The notes beneath the pieces were generated by a model that saw only the letters and a program-made list of their open reading frames with translations, made no database searches and was not told the origin of the DNA. The position numbers were made by a program, and so were the translations under genes. From Platycnemis pennipes (lineage: Eukaryota > Arthropoda > Insecta > Odonata > Platycnemididae): a stretch of DNA of 64,000 nt. The DNA is taken from contig OW121848.1 of assembly GCA_933228895.1 (NCBI GenBank), forward strand, positions 137,534,615 through 137,598,614, in the 5' to 3' direction. Positions 55,180-64,000 of the stretch are shown here, in pieces. Position 1 is the stretch's first letter. Each line of letters begins with the position of its first letter.

Positions 55180-56040
55180 TTAGCCGGCGTAGCCGATTTT
55201 TGTGCAGAAGCTTTGGTTTTTTTGGCTCACTATTTCTTCCGTCTGTGTCGAGATGGTGACCTTGGCTATTCGAGGGGAGGCGACATGTGTGTATGATTTC
55301 GAAAAAGTAGGAGCAACTCGTGCTCTGTATTTATTCCGAGCTTCGAAGTAAGGGATTTTCTCAACCGTCTTAATCTCTATTATTTTGCGTTCTTCGATCA
55401 TCTTTGGACAATTACGAGTACACGGGATTTGCACCCTCGCAATTGATGCTGAGTGGGTCACCTATACACTCCGCACCCTCATGCTTCTCCAGGCCGCAGC
55501 GGGGGCAGGTGGCCTTGCCCTCGCACCGTGTGGCCATGTGGCCGAATCGCTGGCACTGGTAACATCGCATGGGTGCCGGAATGAATGGCCGCACTGGGAC
55601 CGATTCATAACCGACAAACACCTTGTCGGGAAGCGTGTCGCGCGCGAACGTGAGTACCACAGACGTGGTGTTTACCGTTTCTCCGTTACTCCTGGTTTTG
55701 AGTCGACGAGCATCGGTGACCCCCTGAAAGGCCATCTCCCGTTTGATTTCGTCGATCTCCACGTACAGAAGGCCGTAATGACTTATAACTCCCCGACAGG
55801 TGTTCAAGGTGCGGTGCATCTCGACCTTGACGGGAATATCATGCAGCATTTCCATTGGCAACATTTTTTCGCTTTAAGGCCTTAGATGCCGTTTCGATGT
55901 GCAGTGTGCCATCGCGAAATTTCTTGGCTGATTTTAGTTCCCCAGGAACAGAAGCAGACAAAACTCTACGCATAAGAAAGGGAGACACCTTTTTCAGTCT
56001 CTCCCCTTCCTTCTGACACCTCATCACTAAATAGCGCTGA
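55180..56040 (-). pseudogene. Jockey ORF1 (gag-like, CCHC knuckles)
   Basis: Reads VSPFLMRRVLSASVPGELKS, a shift near 55850, MLHDIPVKVEMHRTLNT, then VVLTFARDTLPDKVFVGYES and two C-X2-C-X4-H-X4-C knuckles, CYQCQRFGHMATRC and CPRCGLEKHEGAEC (about 55480-55570), a partial third (INCEGANPVYS), then PKMIEERKIIEIKTVEKIPY to 55180. It is an RNA-binding chaperone of the LINE RNP. Broken by at least two frameshifts. Confidence 0.85.
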
Positions 56041-56117
56041 ATAGCGACGGTTATCTCCCCGCCCTTTTGTCGCCTCTTACGACAAGCAGGGATACTGCGG
56101 GAGTATTCTCAATCCCC

Positions 56118-56419
56118 CTACCTGCAGGGGGGATTACGCTTGGTGGTAAGCCGACGAACGTCTGTGGCGCCTTGAGACGACATCTCAGATTTTATTTCAT
56201 CAGCTTCCACGTATAAGAAGACGTAATGACTTATGACTCCCTGACTGGTGTTCAGGGTGCGGTGCACCTCTACCGTGACGGGAATGTACTGGAGTGCCTT
56301 CATATCTAGTTATTTCTCGGCCTGATTTGAGTTGCTTGTTTCGATTAGCAGGGACCCATCCCGAAGTTTCTTTGCGGACTTTAATTCGCCGGGAATCTTG
56401 GCCGACAAAACTCTCTTTA
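56118..56419 (-). pseudogene. Jockey ORF1 fragment (J5, after piggyBac)
   Basis: Minus strand: VLSAKIPGELKSAKK then MKALQYIPVTVEVHRTLNTS, LYVEADEIKSEMSSQGATDVR; ends at the junction with J4. Upstream residues are on the other side of piggyBac. Confidence 0.75.
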
Positions 56420-56423
56420 TTAG

Positions 56424-59400
56424 CCCATTAATGGCCAGACGTATCTCTAGATACGTTATAATTTAAAAATTCATAAATACTCTTTAGTTTGTTGTTTATG
56501 CAATTTCTTCACCATATATGACAGAAGAAAGCCTTTAAATGGTATACAAGTGATTTCGATTATTTTAGCCCATATTTGCAATTGTTGTTCTCACTTACAC
56601 ATGGCTGGTCATGAACTAGTAAGAAATCGCCACGCTATGGTCATGCGAAAACTTAATTTTCTTATTAAGCATTGAGTTATCTGAATCCAGTTTTTCCCTG
56701 TTTTATTTGAAATATATAAAGAATATTATTTTTTTAACAAATTCATTTTTCTTTCGACATCATGCCAAAACTGATCAGTAAAGTTTTGACGTATCTAAAG
56801 ATACGTCTGGTCATTTGTGGCACTTAAACTTTAATTTTTAACTTATTGGTTTCATTCTATTTATTGAATAAATAAATGAATAATTATTTTATAAACCTAA
56901 TTGTGAGATAACTCTTATAATAACTTAAGTTGTGTGACAACTTAAGTTTTTTGCAATTTCATGAAGTATAATATTGAAATATTAGGTAAATGCAGCAAAA
57001 GCAGGTATTTTTTCAGAATTTTGTTGTGCCTTCATTTGAATTGTGATAAAGTACCTTCATTGGAAGCATAAAATTAATGCGTATTGGATTTCTAGAAGCA
57101 TAGAATTTCAGATCAAGTTGCCTCACCTGGCATCACTTGTATTCTGTGTAGCCGACGGTAGAATGAATTAAATACTTTGTTTCTCGTTAAACTTTCAGCT
57201 GGTAATGAAATCCAAATTAAAAGCTGGAAATCAGTGTAGGTAATGAGTAACTTTGTTGAGCATTGATAAAGAAACTACTACGCTACGTCGCCCAAAATTT
57301 TGTACATTGTATTCAAGCTAGTCACCGAATGTTATAGCTGACATAAGGAGGAATCGTCGATCTAAAATTTCTCAACCATCTCTTTCGTAAATGATTTTTG
57401 GTTACTTTTGTAGCACACCCCTTGCTATATAAGCCCAGAAAACAGCATAGGGGCTGCCATTTACCACTGAGAAGAAAAGACCTTAGTGACGGAGCAGTGG
57501 TGAAATATCACAGAAACAGCTCTACCATCAACGCTGTCAGCACAGAAAAGTCGAGACAAGTTTTCAGAACAATTGTTAAAAATGTAGGTATCATTTAATG
57601 CATAATATTCTCATTGTATGGCACTTGAACGTGTGCAAGTCGCGCTTTCTTTCGACCATTTCTCATGATTTTTTGTAATTTAGCTTTTAGAACGAACCGG
57701 TATAGTCAGCTTGAAAAAATATACTTTCTATTTTATGAGGTCTTATCGATAGTCGGTCAATGAGATACTGTCCTTATTGGAGGAAGGTGACACGTACCAC
57801 AGTGAAACCATAGTATTAAATCCACCTGAAGAAGGACTGCATATGGACACAGATGAGGATTCCGATGTTTCAGATTGAGGAAAAATCATCGTCTCAAGAT
57901 TGATAAAGAATCAGTTGACTACTCAATTCCTTGTTTTAACCCTCCGACTTCAGCGAATAATGTGTCACAAAATCAGTCTCATGTTGAATGTTTCTCAGAT
58001 TTTTTTCTCATGAATTAGTACATCTGCTTACTGAACAGAAATCTGTACACGAGTTTGAAAGGATTATATTCTTTTAACGTAAAAATCGAAGAGATTTGTA
58101 CAGCGTTAGAAAAATTGCTACTCTCAGGTTATCACCGTCTTCCTAGTCGAAGGCTTTATTGGAGCCCATCTCCAGATTGCACCATGGAAATAGTTTCTCA
58201 GTCACTGAGAAGGAACAGATTTGAAGAAATTTTAAGGTTTCTACATCTGGAAGATAATGGGAAGAATGATGGCAAGGATAGGCTATATAAAATACGAACT
58301 TTGTTTGAGATTTTGAAAAAGAATTTCAAAATTGTTAGCCCTGGAGAATACTGTTCGGTGGATGAATCAATCATTCCCTACTATGGTCGACACGGCTGCA
58401 AACTTTTTATTAGAGGGAAACCTATAAGATTTGGGTTTAAGTTTTGGTGTATTGCCGAATCAAGTATCTACCTTTATCATGCTGAGCCGTATGCTGGAGC
58501 TGAAACAAAGAGCTTGAGAGAACAGATCTTGGTCAAGGAGGAGATGTAGTTTTAGGACTCGTGGATAAGGGTAAATTACCACCAGGTACCAAAATTTTTT
58601 TTGACAACTTATTCACATCAGAAAAGCTGCTTAGAGAGTTGACAGGGAGAGGCTTGGGTGGCACTGGAACACTTCGTGAAAATAGAATCAAGAGTGTATA
58701 TAACCTTCTAGAAAAAACTGCATTTAAAAAATCAAAACGGGGGACTGCTCAGGTTAAATCGGATGGTTTCTTACAAATTACGAGGTGGAATGATAACGTG
58801 GTAACCATAATGACTAATTGTATACATAATGACATGAAAACTGCTGTTCGTTATTCTGTCTCTGAAAAGAAAAAAATTAATATTCCAATGCCAGTGGCCA
58901 TCGCAGAATACAATTCTCACATGGGTGAGGTGGACCTGTGCGATCAATTCCTGGCAAATTACAGGACAACAATTAGAAATAAAAAATGGTGGTTCACCTA
59001 TTTTAGGTGGGGCTTGAATGTATCAGTTGTACAGGGATGGCTAAGATATAGAAAACTGGGACACGGTCACACTGCAGCAATTTAGACGAGATTGTGCACT
59101 CAACGTTATTGGACATTTTGGTACTCCAACAACTAGGAGGGTGCAGGCTACAATAGCTGGTTTTAATGCTCTTAGGACAGATCGCCTTGACCATCTTCTT
59201 GTAAAGGGTGAGGTTAAAAGTAAGGTATGTGTAAAATGTAAAGGCAGAACTCTTGTGTTTGTATGCTAAGTGTAAGGTATCTTTGCATCCAGAATGTTTC
59301 TTTGCGTTTCATCAATGATTTCTCCATATTCATGATGTGTAACTTATGTAAATTAAAACATGCCATTCAAGGGTAAAACATAGGCTTAATTCTGTTCAAA

Positions 59401-59827
59401 AAGTATCACTTAAGGTTGTCAGTAATTTAATTTAAAAACATATTTTTAGATTCTGCAGTTCACTTAAAAAATTTAAATTTGTTTAAGTAAAATTTCAAAA
59501 TGCATATGTATATTGTACACATAATATTACTTTGTCAACATTATATTATTTCATGCATAAAAATTCAGATTTAAACATTAAAAACTACTGATGGGGACTT
59601 GTGTTGAATTATTTAGCAAAAACTTGCATCAACAAAATTAAATGATAATGTACATTTTTGACCCCTCAAGTGCCCGGATGTATCTTACGATACGTCTAGG
59701 ATTTAGTACTTTTCAAATGTTAGAGATTTTTTAAAACATTTTTTCCTTCATTATATATGTTGTCTAATCAAAATTTAATCGACGAAAGTAAAATATTTTG
59801 AAAAAAAATCTTCTGGGCATTAATGGG
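56424..59827 (+). mobile_element. piggyBac element with TTAG target duplication
   Basis: Ends CCCATTAATGGCCAGA on the left and, reverse-complemented, CCCATTAATGCCCAGA on the right. TTAG flanks both sides (56420-56423, 59828-59831), and removing element plus one TTAG restores the jockey gag sequence, as seen in J4 (aaaactctacgcataagaaa). The interior carries a damaged piggyBac transposase on the plus strand. Palindromic gacgtatc...gatacgtc motifs occur at 56437, 56789 and 59679, close to the ends, as possible subterminal binding sites. Confidence 0.88.
57750..59320 (+). pseudogene. piggyBac transposase, frameshifted
   Basis: An acidic N-terminus (LLEEGDTYHSETIVLNPPEE, DTDEDSDVSD) at 57765-57880 is followed by a gap and shift, then FNVKIEEICTALEKLLLSGYHRLPS from 58073. 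Catalytic Asp candidates are in SVDESIIPYYGR (about 58362), KIFFDNLFTS (about 58603) and HMGEVDLCDQ (about 58935). A short shift at 58548 splits the two main blocks. After a stop-free shift at 59085, VTLQQFRRDCALNVIG leads to the Cys-rich tail VCVKCKG...CAKCKVSLHPECFFAFHQ, ending at TGA near 59318. The three Asp are intact but at least three shifts inactivate it. Confidence 0.85.
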
Positions 59828-59831
59828 TTAG

Positions 59832-60002
59832 GAAGGGAGACACCTTCAGGGTCTCGCCTTCCCTTTTACACTTCATAATCAAAAATCGGCGACAGGCGCA
59901 GAAACCGTTATCTCCCCCACCCGTGTCTGGGCGGGATTTTTTAATTGGTGGTACGTTATTATCCTCCATGCCTAGTAAAACTTTATCCCCCGAGCTCCCC
60001 AC
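59832..60002 (-). pseudogene. Jockey ORF1 N-terminus (J5)
   Basis: From ATG 60002: MGSSGDKVLLGMEDNNVPPI, then KKSRPDTGGGDNGFCACRRF and MKCKREGETLKVSPF, running into the piggyBac TTAG. The next residues are at 56419 on the other side. This is the ORF1 start of the family; J4 lacks the first ~30 residues through a deletion. Confidence 0.75.
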
Positions 60003-60561
60003 CCACCATGGAGCTACACATTCGGGACGCCGCGCCGCACCGCAAACCGGTGCGGTCGCCAGGGCTACCCGAGGGATATAGCACCCTAGAGGTGGTTGTC
60101 CTGTTTCAGGTTGGATCTTCGATGCACAGGCGCACCAAACCCGTACATCTCCGACCGCCCTACGCAGACCCCCACCTCCATGGCACTCGCCGCCGTTAAG
60201 CTTACGCCACGGAAGCCGTTTGACAGAGAGTGGCTAGCTCCCTTCCGCCCGTTTACAGCGAATCCGGGGCCAAAGAGGGGTATTGGCCCGTAGTCCATAC
60301 CGGGCATCCGACACCAGGCTGGGAACAACGGACCTCACCCTCCCCTTCTCCTTACGGGTCACCGCACACGGCAAACATGCGGGTGGATCGTAGGCCAGGT
60401 GGTATGGCCGCACACAGACAGTTGACCCACAAGACTGTCCGGGCTCAACCCTTGCTGGCACGGGGTTTGTTTTCGGGGTTATCTCCCCGCCCTTTTGTCG
60501 CCTCTTACGACAAGCAGGGATACTGCGGGAGTATTCTCAATCCCCCTACCCGCATGGGGTA
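60003..60561 (-). promoter_or_regulatory. GC-rich jockey 5' leader, probable internal promoter
   Basis: This leader is much richer in GC and CpG than the rest of the window and precedes ORF1 of J5. LINEs of this type carry internal promoters in the 5'UTR, so promoter activity is inferred from position. Its outer part (60475-60561) is almost identical to 56050-56125 at the 5' end of J4. Confidence 0.45.
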
Positions 60562-63500
60562 AACAATGTTCGTTCCTTGGAGATAGAATAACTCGCTTAT
60601 TCATTTTTCTTCGTTCGGTAACCGATCTCCAAACAAATCTTCTACTACGTTTTTCGTGATGCATTCGTTTGGAAAAGGAATGGTGTCGTTAGGCAATCCA
60701 AAATCATTGGTTACACGTCCTTCACCGAGGCGTCTTAAAAACTCACAAAATTCTAGTTCGTCGGCTCAAACTCGCATGTTGGCCGTCAATCTCAAAGTTT
60801 CGAACACGTGCCAAACTCTACTTTTCTTCACGCAAGCTACAACTATCAGCGTTCGATGTCCGTGCAGCACAACGGGCAGGCACTGTCGAAAATCATCTCC
60901 TAGATGTACTACTTTGCCTCCAAAAGGCTTATCGTTCCTCATGATGTCACGTAAAGAACGATCGACTGCATCGAGATCCAACGCAGGCGTCATGGTCACC
61001 TCGTTCCAGATGATCATCTTGGCCTGTCTAATCCTTTCTGTTCCAATCTGACCGGCTCTAAGATTACACGTTGACGTTTCAACGACGGGTATCGGCAACT
61101 TGAACACCGCGTGGGCCGTCCTTCCGCCCTTCAGCAGCATCGCAGCGATCCCAGTCCAAGCAACAGGAACAGCGATGCAATTTTCTCCACGTAATATGCA
61201 CAGAAGCGTATTGTACAGAAAAGTCTTTCCGCTACCGCCTGAACCGTCCAAGAATAAGTATCTCCTTTAGTTGCCGTTATCGTTGACAGCGTTCATGATC
61301 GTTTCGAAAGCCGCCAGCTGCTCATCGTTCAGTTTCTCTCTGAATTCGTCTCCCTCGTTTTCTCTCCTCAGCCACATCGAAAACGCAATCCGTCTGTGAC
61401 ACATGGTGAAACATTGGGAACAGGCAAACCGACTTTCTGACAATTCATGCCGCGTCTCAACAGAATGCTCTGGATTTCACCCAGAGCCATCGATTTGGTC
61501 ATCTATTGATCGTGAATTCGAAGGCAATCTTCGCTTAAGTGTTCCTTGAAATCTTCCCACAGCCTGTTTGCGCCGCCAACTTCGCAGAAAGCGCATAAGC
61601 GAACATTCGCCTCAGCTGTCTCGGCATCTGAACATTTGCCGCTTCCTCGTAGCACCTGCGCCATTCCGCATCGTCCGCGAGGTCTCGTGCTAACTCAGCC
61701 TCCCTGAAAGTATCGTATACAACGCCGTCTACCGTACGAACATCTTGAAAGCTTCGGGCGCCTCGCAAGTGCAAGAGCAGCAATCGCAGGTAATACTTTT
61801 ATTGATCTCTCAAGGTCACGGCATTCATTCGAGAGAGAATTTTGTCTGCACCTCTTTGTCTCGATTGCCATAAACGTCTTCCGTCATTGAAAACAAATGT
61901 CCCGGCACCTCTGAATATAGAAGACCACGAGCATTCACGTCGCTCTGGTTCAACTTAAACCAAGTCGTCAGAGTTGTCCTTTTCAGATGTACGACGCACC
62001 ACATCATCCAGACGTTCTTCTGGGAAGTAAACGTCAAACGTGATACGGCAGGTGGACAGCCACATGAATGATGCTGTGCGACTGATCGTGCTTCTGCTAT
62101 TCGAACAATTGCCAAATCGCTTCCGGGGAGCTCAAGTATCTGCTGTCAACGAAAGATCTAATTTCGTCGTGATGTAGAAGATCACCCACGCGGGTCTCCA
62201 TCTCGACAGACGCGCAATTGTAACCCTGTGAATGCATTTCTAAATGTACTTAACACTCCTCGCCGAAGAGCAGATTTCTACGTTGACTTGAGTCTTGTAT
62301 TTCAGCGAGAACCATCTGTTGTAAGGAATGACGTGTCTATTATCGACGTCGATCCCTAGCACTCATGCCGTTCTACCGTTATCTTGCCTGCGATAAGAAT
62401 GATATCCGTTGACATCGGTGATCATTTCCTCGAAAAAAGATTTTGGATATCCTTCAGAACATTTTCTGTTCTTCATGCAAATAGCGTTTCGTCGAATTGA
62501 ACCGCAAGGTCCGTGAATCATACAGGTCGTCACCGTTTCATACAACACTGGCTCGGTTTCCTTGTTGGGTAGTTCTGCACACACGATCGCATCGTATTCG
62601 GCTGGACTTGTCGGTTTGTCTTACTCAAGAAGATTCACCAAAATGTGAGCGTGCGGAAGACCGCGCTTTTTGACTTCTATCGTGTACATCCACGCTATCA
62701 AAACTCCAAAGACGCACCTGTCCCTTATGCCCTTCATCAGTGCGACGAATTTCAGGTAAAACACCCTGGCGATAAGATCAGGTCCCAAATTCGGATCGCT
62801 GCCAAGGTTTCAGGTTCTCCTGAACGTCAGCCCATTTTGGATTACATGTGAAAGTTATAGAGATCGGGCCTGCCAAACTTCGTAACAATAGCCATGCCGA
62901 CCACGTACAGCTGTATCATCGCTCTCGGACTGCCTGGGAACGACGACGTCAGGATAACCAATCTGCCTGGCCGGAGGTGGTTCTTGATCGTTTCGTTCTG
63001 CAGATGATCGATCAGTACTTGGTAGCTTTCAACCCTCAAACACAGCTGGTTTGTTCGCATGAAACGCAGTCTGTATGACTCAGCGTTAACGTACGCATCA
63101 ACAATGTACTGCTGCGTCAATTCACCCGCGTTGAGAATTGGATTAAAGGCTCCTCATCTGGCTTTCAGTCTGAACTGGTAAAACTTCCGGAAATAAATTT
63201 TATTCCTTCGCAAGTTGAGGTCGGTTCTGACACGACTAATCATTCCGTCGCGCCAACCTTGTTTGCCCCGAGGGAACAGCAATACGTAGCTCAGAGGATC
63301 GCAGTTCGGATTCGTGATGAATTGCATTGCAAATGCAACATAGAGAATTCATTTCTCCCAGTTAATGTAAGTTAACATCATCACCGGACGTGGCACAAAG
63401 GGATTGTGTATTGTTCGTCTTAAACGATGCTCTCCGAAATGTAGGATTCGTAGCTGTTGTTCGTTATCAGTTTCATGTAAAGGATGATGCACGTTTCGAG

Positions 63501-63840
63501 CCGCGGCCTCATCACCTCGTTCGAGGCGCGCCGTCTCGCTTTGATGTGATCGTTGCTTCGCATGCCGGATTCTATCACGATTCCAGAGTTCTCTACGATC
63601 TGTAGGTGCTTCCTTGAAACGCAGTGATTGAACACGTTGCGACATATTACTGAGCCGATCGGCACGCTCAATGTCAGTCTCATTGTCCCGTCGTACCTGA
63701 TACCTAAGAGACATCATACTGAGACGCTCCTGACGCTCAACCTCAGTCTCTTCGTCCAGACATAATTGAACACAAGTTTCTAAGACGCTCATTTCTTTTT
63801 CTTCAGATGCAAATAAACGTCTATTCTAGAACTTTCGACC
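60562..63840 (-). mobile_element. Helitron remnant (Rep/helicase)
   Basis: The minus strand carries, in order, the Helitron N-terminal region, the Rep nuclease with its HUH motif, and a Pif1-type helicase. The 3' side is cut by the J5 LINE at about 60562, so the hairpin and CTRR end are lost; the 5' TC end was not located before 64000. Confidence 0.82.
60590..63800 (-). pseudogene. RepHel (rolling-circle replication initiator/helicase) pseudogene
   Basis: From ATG 63792: two imperfect repeats (ERQERLSMMSLRYQVRRDNE / ERADRLSNMSQRVQSLR), then QQYIVDAYVNAESYRLRF and ILTSSFPGSPRAM (62842-63120), the HUH motif in KRGLPHAHILV (His codons about 62645-62653), a TAA shortly after, MIHGPCGSIRRNAICM (about 62500), then VDGVVYDTFREAELARDL (61670-61740), MALGEIQSILLRRGM, and the helicase with Walker A GSGGSGKTF (about 61230), WNEVTM (about 61010), GDDFRQCLPV (about 60885) and LTANMRV (about 60775). 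A stop follows NMRV; the C-terminus LEFCEFLRRLGEGRV continues to about 60590. Stops and shifts separate most blocks. Confidence 0.84.
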
Positions 63841-64000
63841 GCATTATCCATGCGTAGTCGTTTTTGATGGGGGTTTCGGTCCTAGAAAAATTATTAACAC
63901 GTTTTTTAGGTTTACATGTGCAAACAATAATATCTCTGGACATTCCTGGGCGGTTAAAGCATTCTCACACTGATGTTATAACATTGTCAACCGGCTTATC
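63841..64000. other. Right edge, unassigned
   Basis: Upstream of the Helitron start codon; may include the element's 5' end but no terminus was identified. Confidence 0.4.

Larger units (their letters stand above)
54173..56125 (-). mobile_element. Jockey-type LINE copy J4, internally deleted
   Basis: Minus strand, 5' to 3': a 5' end with aatactcccgcagtatccct (about 56088-56107), ORF1 (55180-56040), then directly the last part of ORF2 RNase H (54687-55052), the C-terminal CCHC region in broken frames and the 3' tail (ggtgcgtcgacgg, 54191). The endonuclease and reverse transcriptase are missing between about 55052 and 55180. A second deletion lies in the 5'UTR. Confidence 0.8.
56126..60561 (-). 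mobile_element. Jockey-type LINE copy J5 (5' part), split by piggyBac
   Basis: The 5' end starts at about 60561 (gcgggtagggggattgagaa), runs through a GC-rich leader and the ORF1 start, is interrupted by piggyBac at 59831/56420, and ends inside ORF1 at about 56126, abutting J4's 5' end. Only ORF1 residues up to the region before the knuckles remain. Confidence 0.78.

Noticed and set aside
55385..55885. 166-codon plus-strand frame
   Set aside because: Shadow of the jockey ORF1 knuckle region on the minus strand.
57398..57598. 66-codon frame inside piggyBac 5' region
   Set aside because: Does not match the expected acidic N-terminus, which starts near 57750; probably leader sequence.
60656..61051. 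131-codon plus-strand frame
   Set aside because: Shadow of the Helitron helicase on the minus strand.

Overview
The window looks like a repeat-rich invertebrate nuclear genome, most likely an arthropod (insect-like). It is AT-rich, has GT-AG introns, almost no long intact reading frames, and a dense mix of element families typical of insects: jockey-type and RTE-type LINEs, Penelope-like, copia with the initiator-Met half-tRNA primer site, Tc1/mariner, pogo-like, PIF/Harbinger, piggyBac, hAT, MULE, Transib and Helitron. Species cannot be fixed from sequence alone. No rRNA, intact tRNA, CRISPR or bacterial operon was seen.

Layout. 1-3.6 kb: a tRNA-SINE-like repeat split by a Tc1/mariner-superfamily element with ~500-bp inverted repeats; a second copy of the SINE-like repeat at 43.3-44.0 kb preserves the empty site. 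3.6-7 kb: a jockey LINE remnant with an inverted endonuclease piece, then a Harbinger remnant. 7.2-11.7 kb: a pogo-like element with ~650-bp inverted repeats. 12.7-14.7 kb: one candidate host exon, a tandem repeat, a tRNA-like SINE, a LINE gag scrap. 14.75-17.8 kb: tandem ~2.05-kb repeat units. 17.8-21.5 kb: hAT, MULE and copia remnants. 21.5-30.9 kb: a CACTA/EnSpm-like transposase frame split by a 7.7-kb Harbinger element, whose own long intron holds a LINE fragment, a long-inverted-repeat Tc1/mariner element and, inside that, a young copia. 31-33.2 kb: a DUF4806-type gene. 34.5-39.05 kb: a jockey copy split by a Tc1-like element that itself carries an RTE fragment. 39.3-40.5 kb: Penelope-like fragment and small repeats. 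40.8-42.5 kb: a phase-consistent host-gene tail with two duplicated 42-nt exons. 43.3-54.2 kb: SINE-like copy 2, then two ~2.05-kb units invaded by a Transib element (RAG1-like), a MITE and a Tc1-like element. 54.2-60.6 kb: two jockey copies, one containing a piggyBac. 60.6-63.8 kb: a Helitron Rep/helicase remnant.

Insertion order can be read in many places because empty sites exist within the window or can be rebuilt from the interrupted coding frame. The strongest results are the five-layer nest at 21.5-30.9 kb, a Transib insertion with an RSS-like heptamer and a verified 5-bp target duplication, a piggyBac with TTAG rather than TTAA duplications, two Tc1 copies sharing the same inactivating frameshift, and the duplicated 42-nt micro-exons. 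Nearly all element genes are broken; none is predicted to be autonomous.
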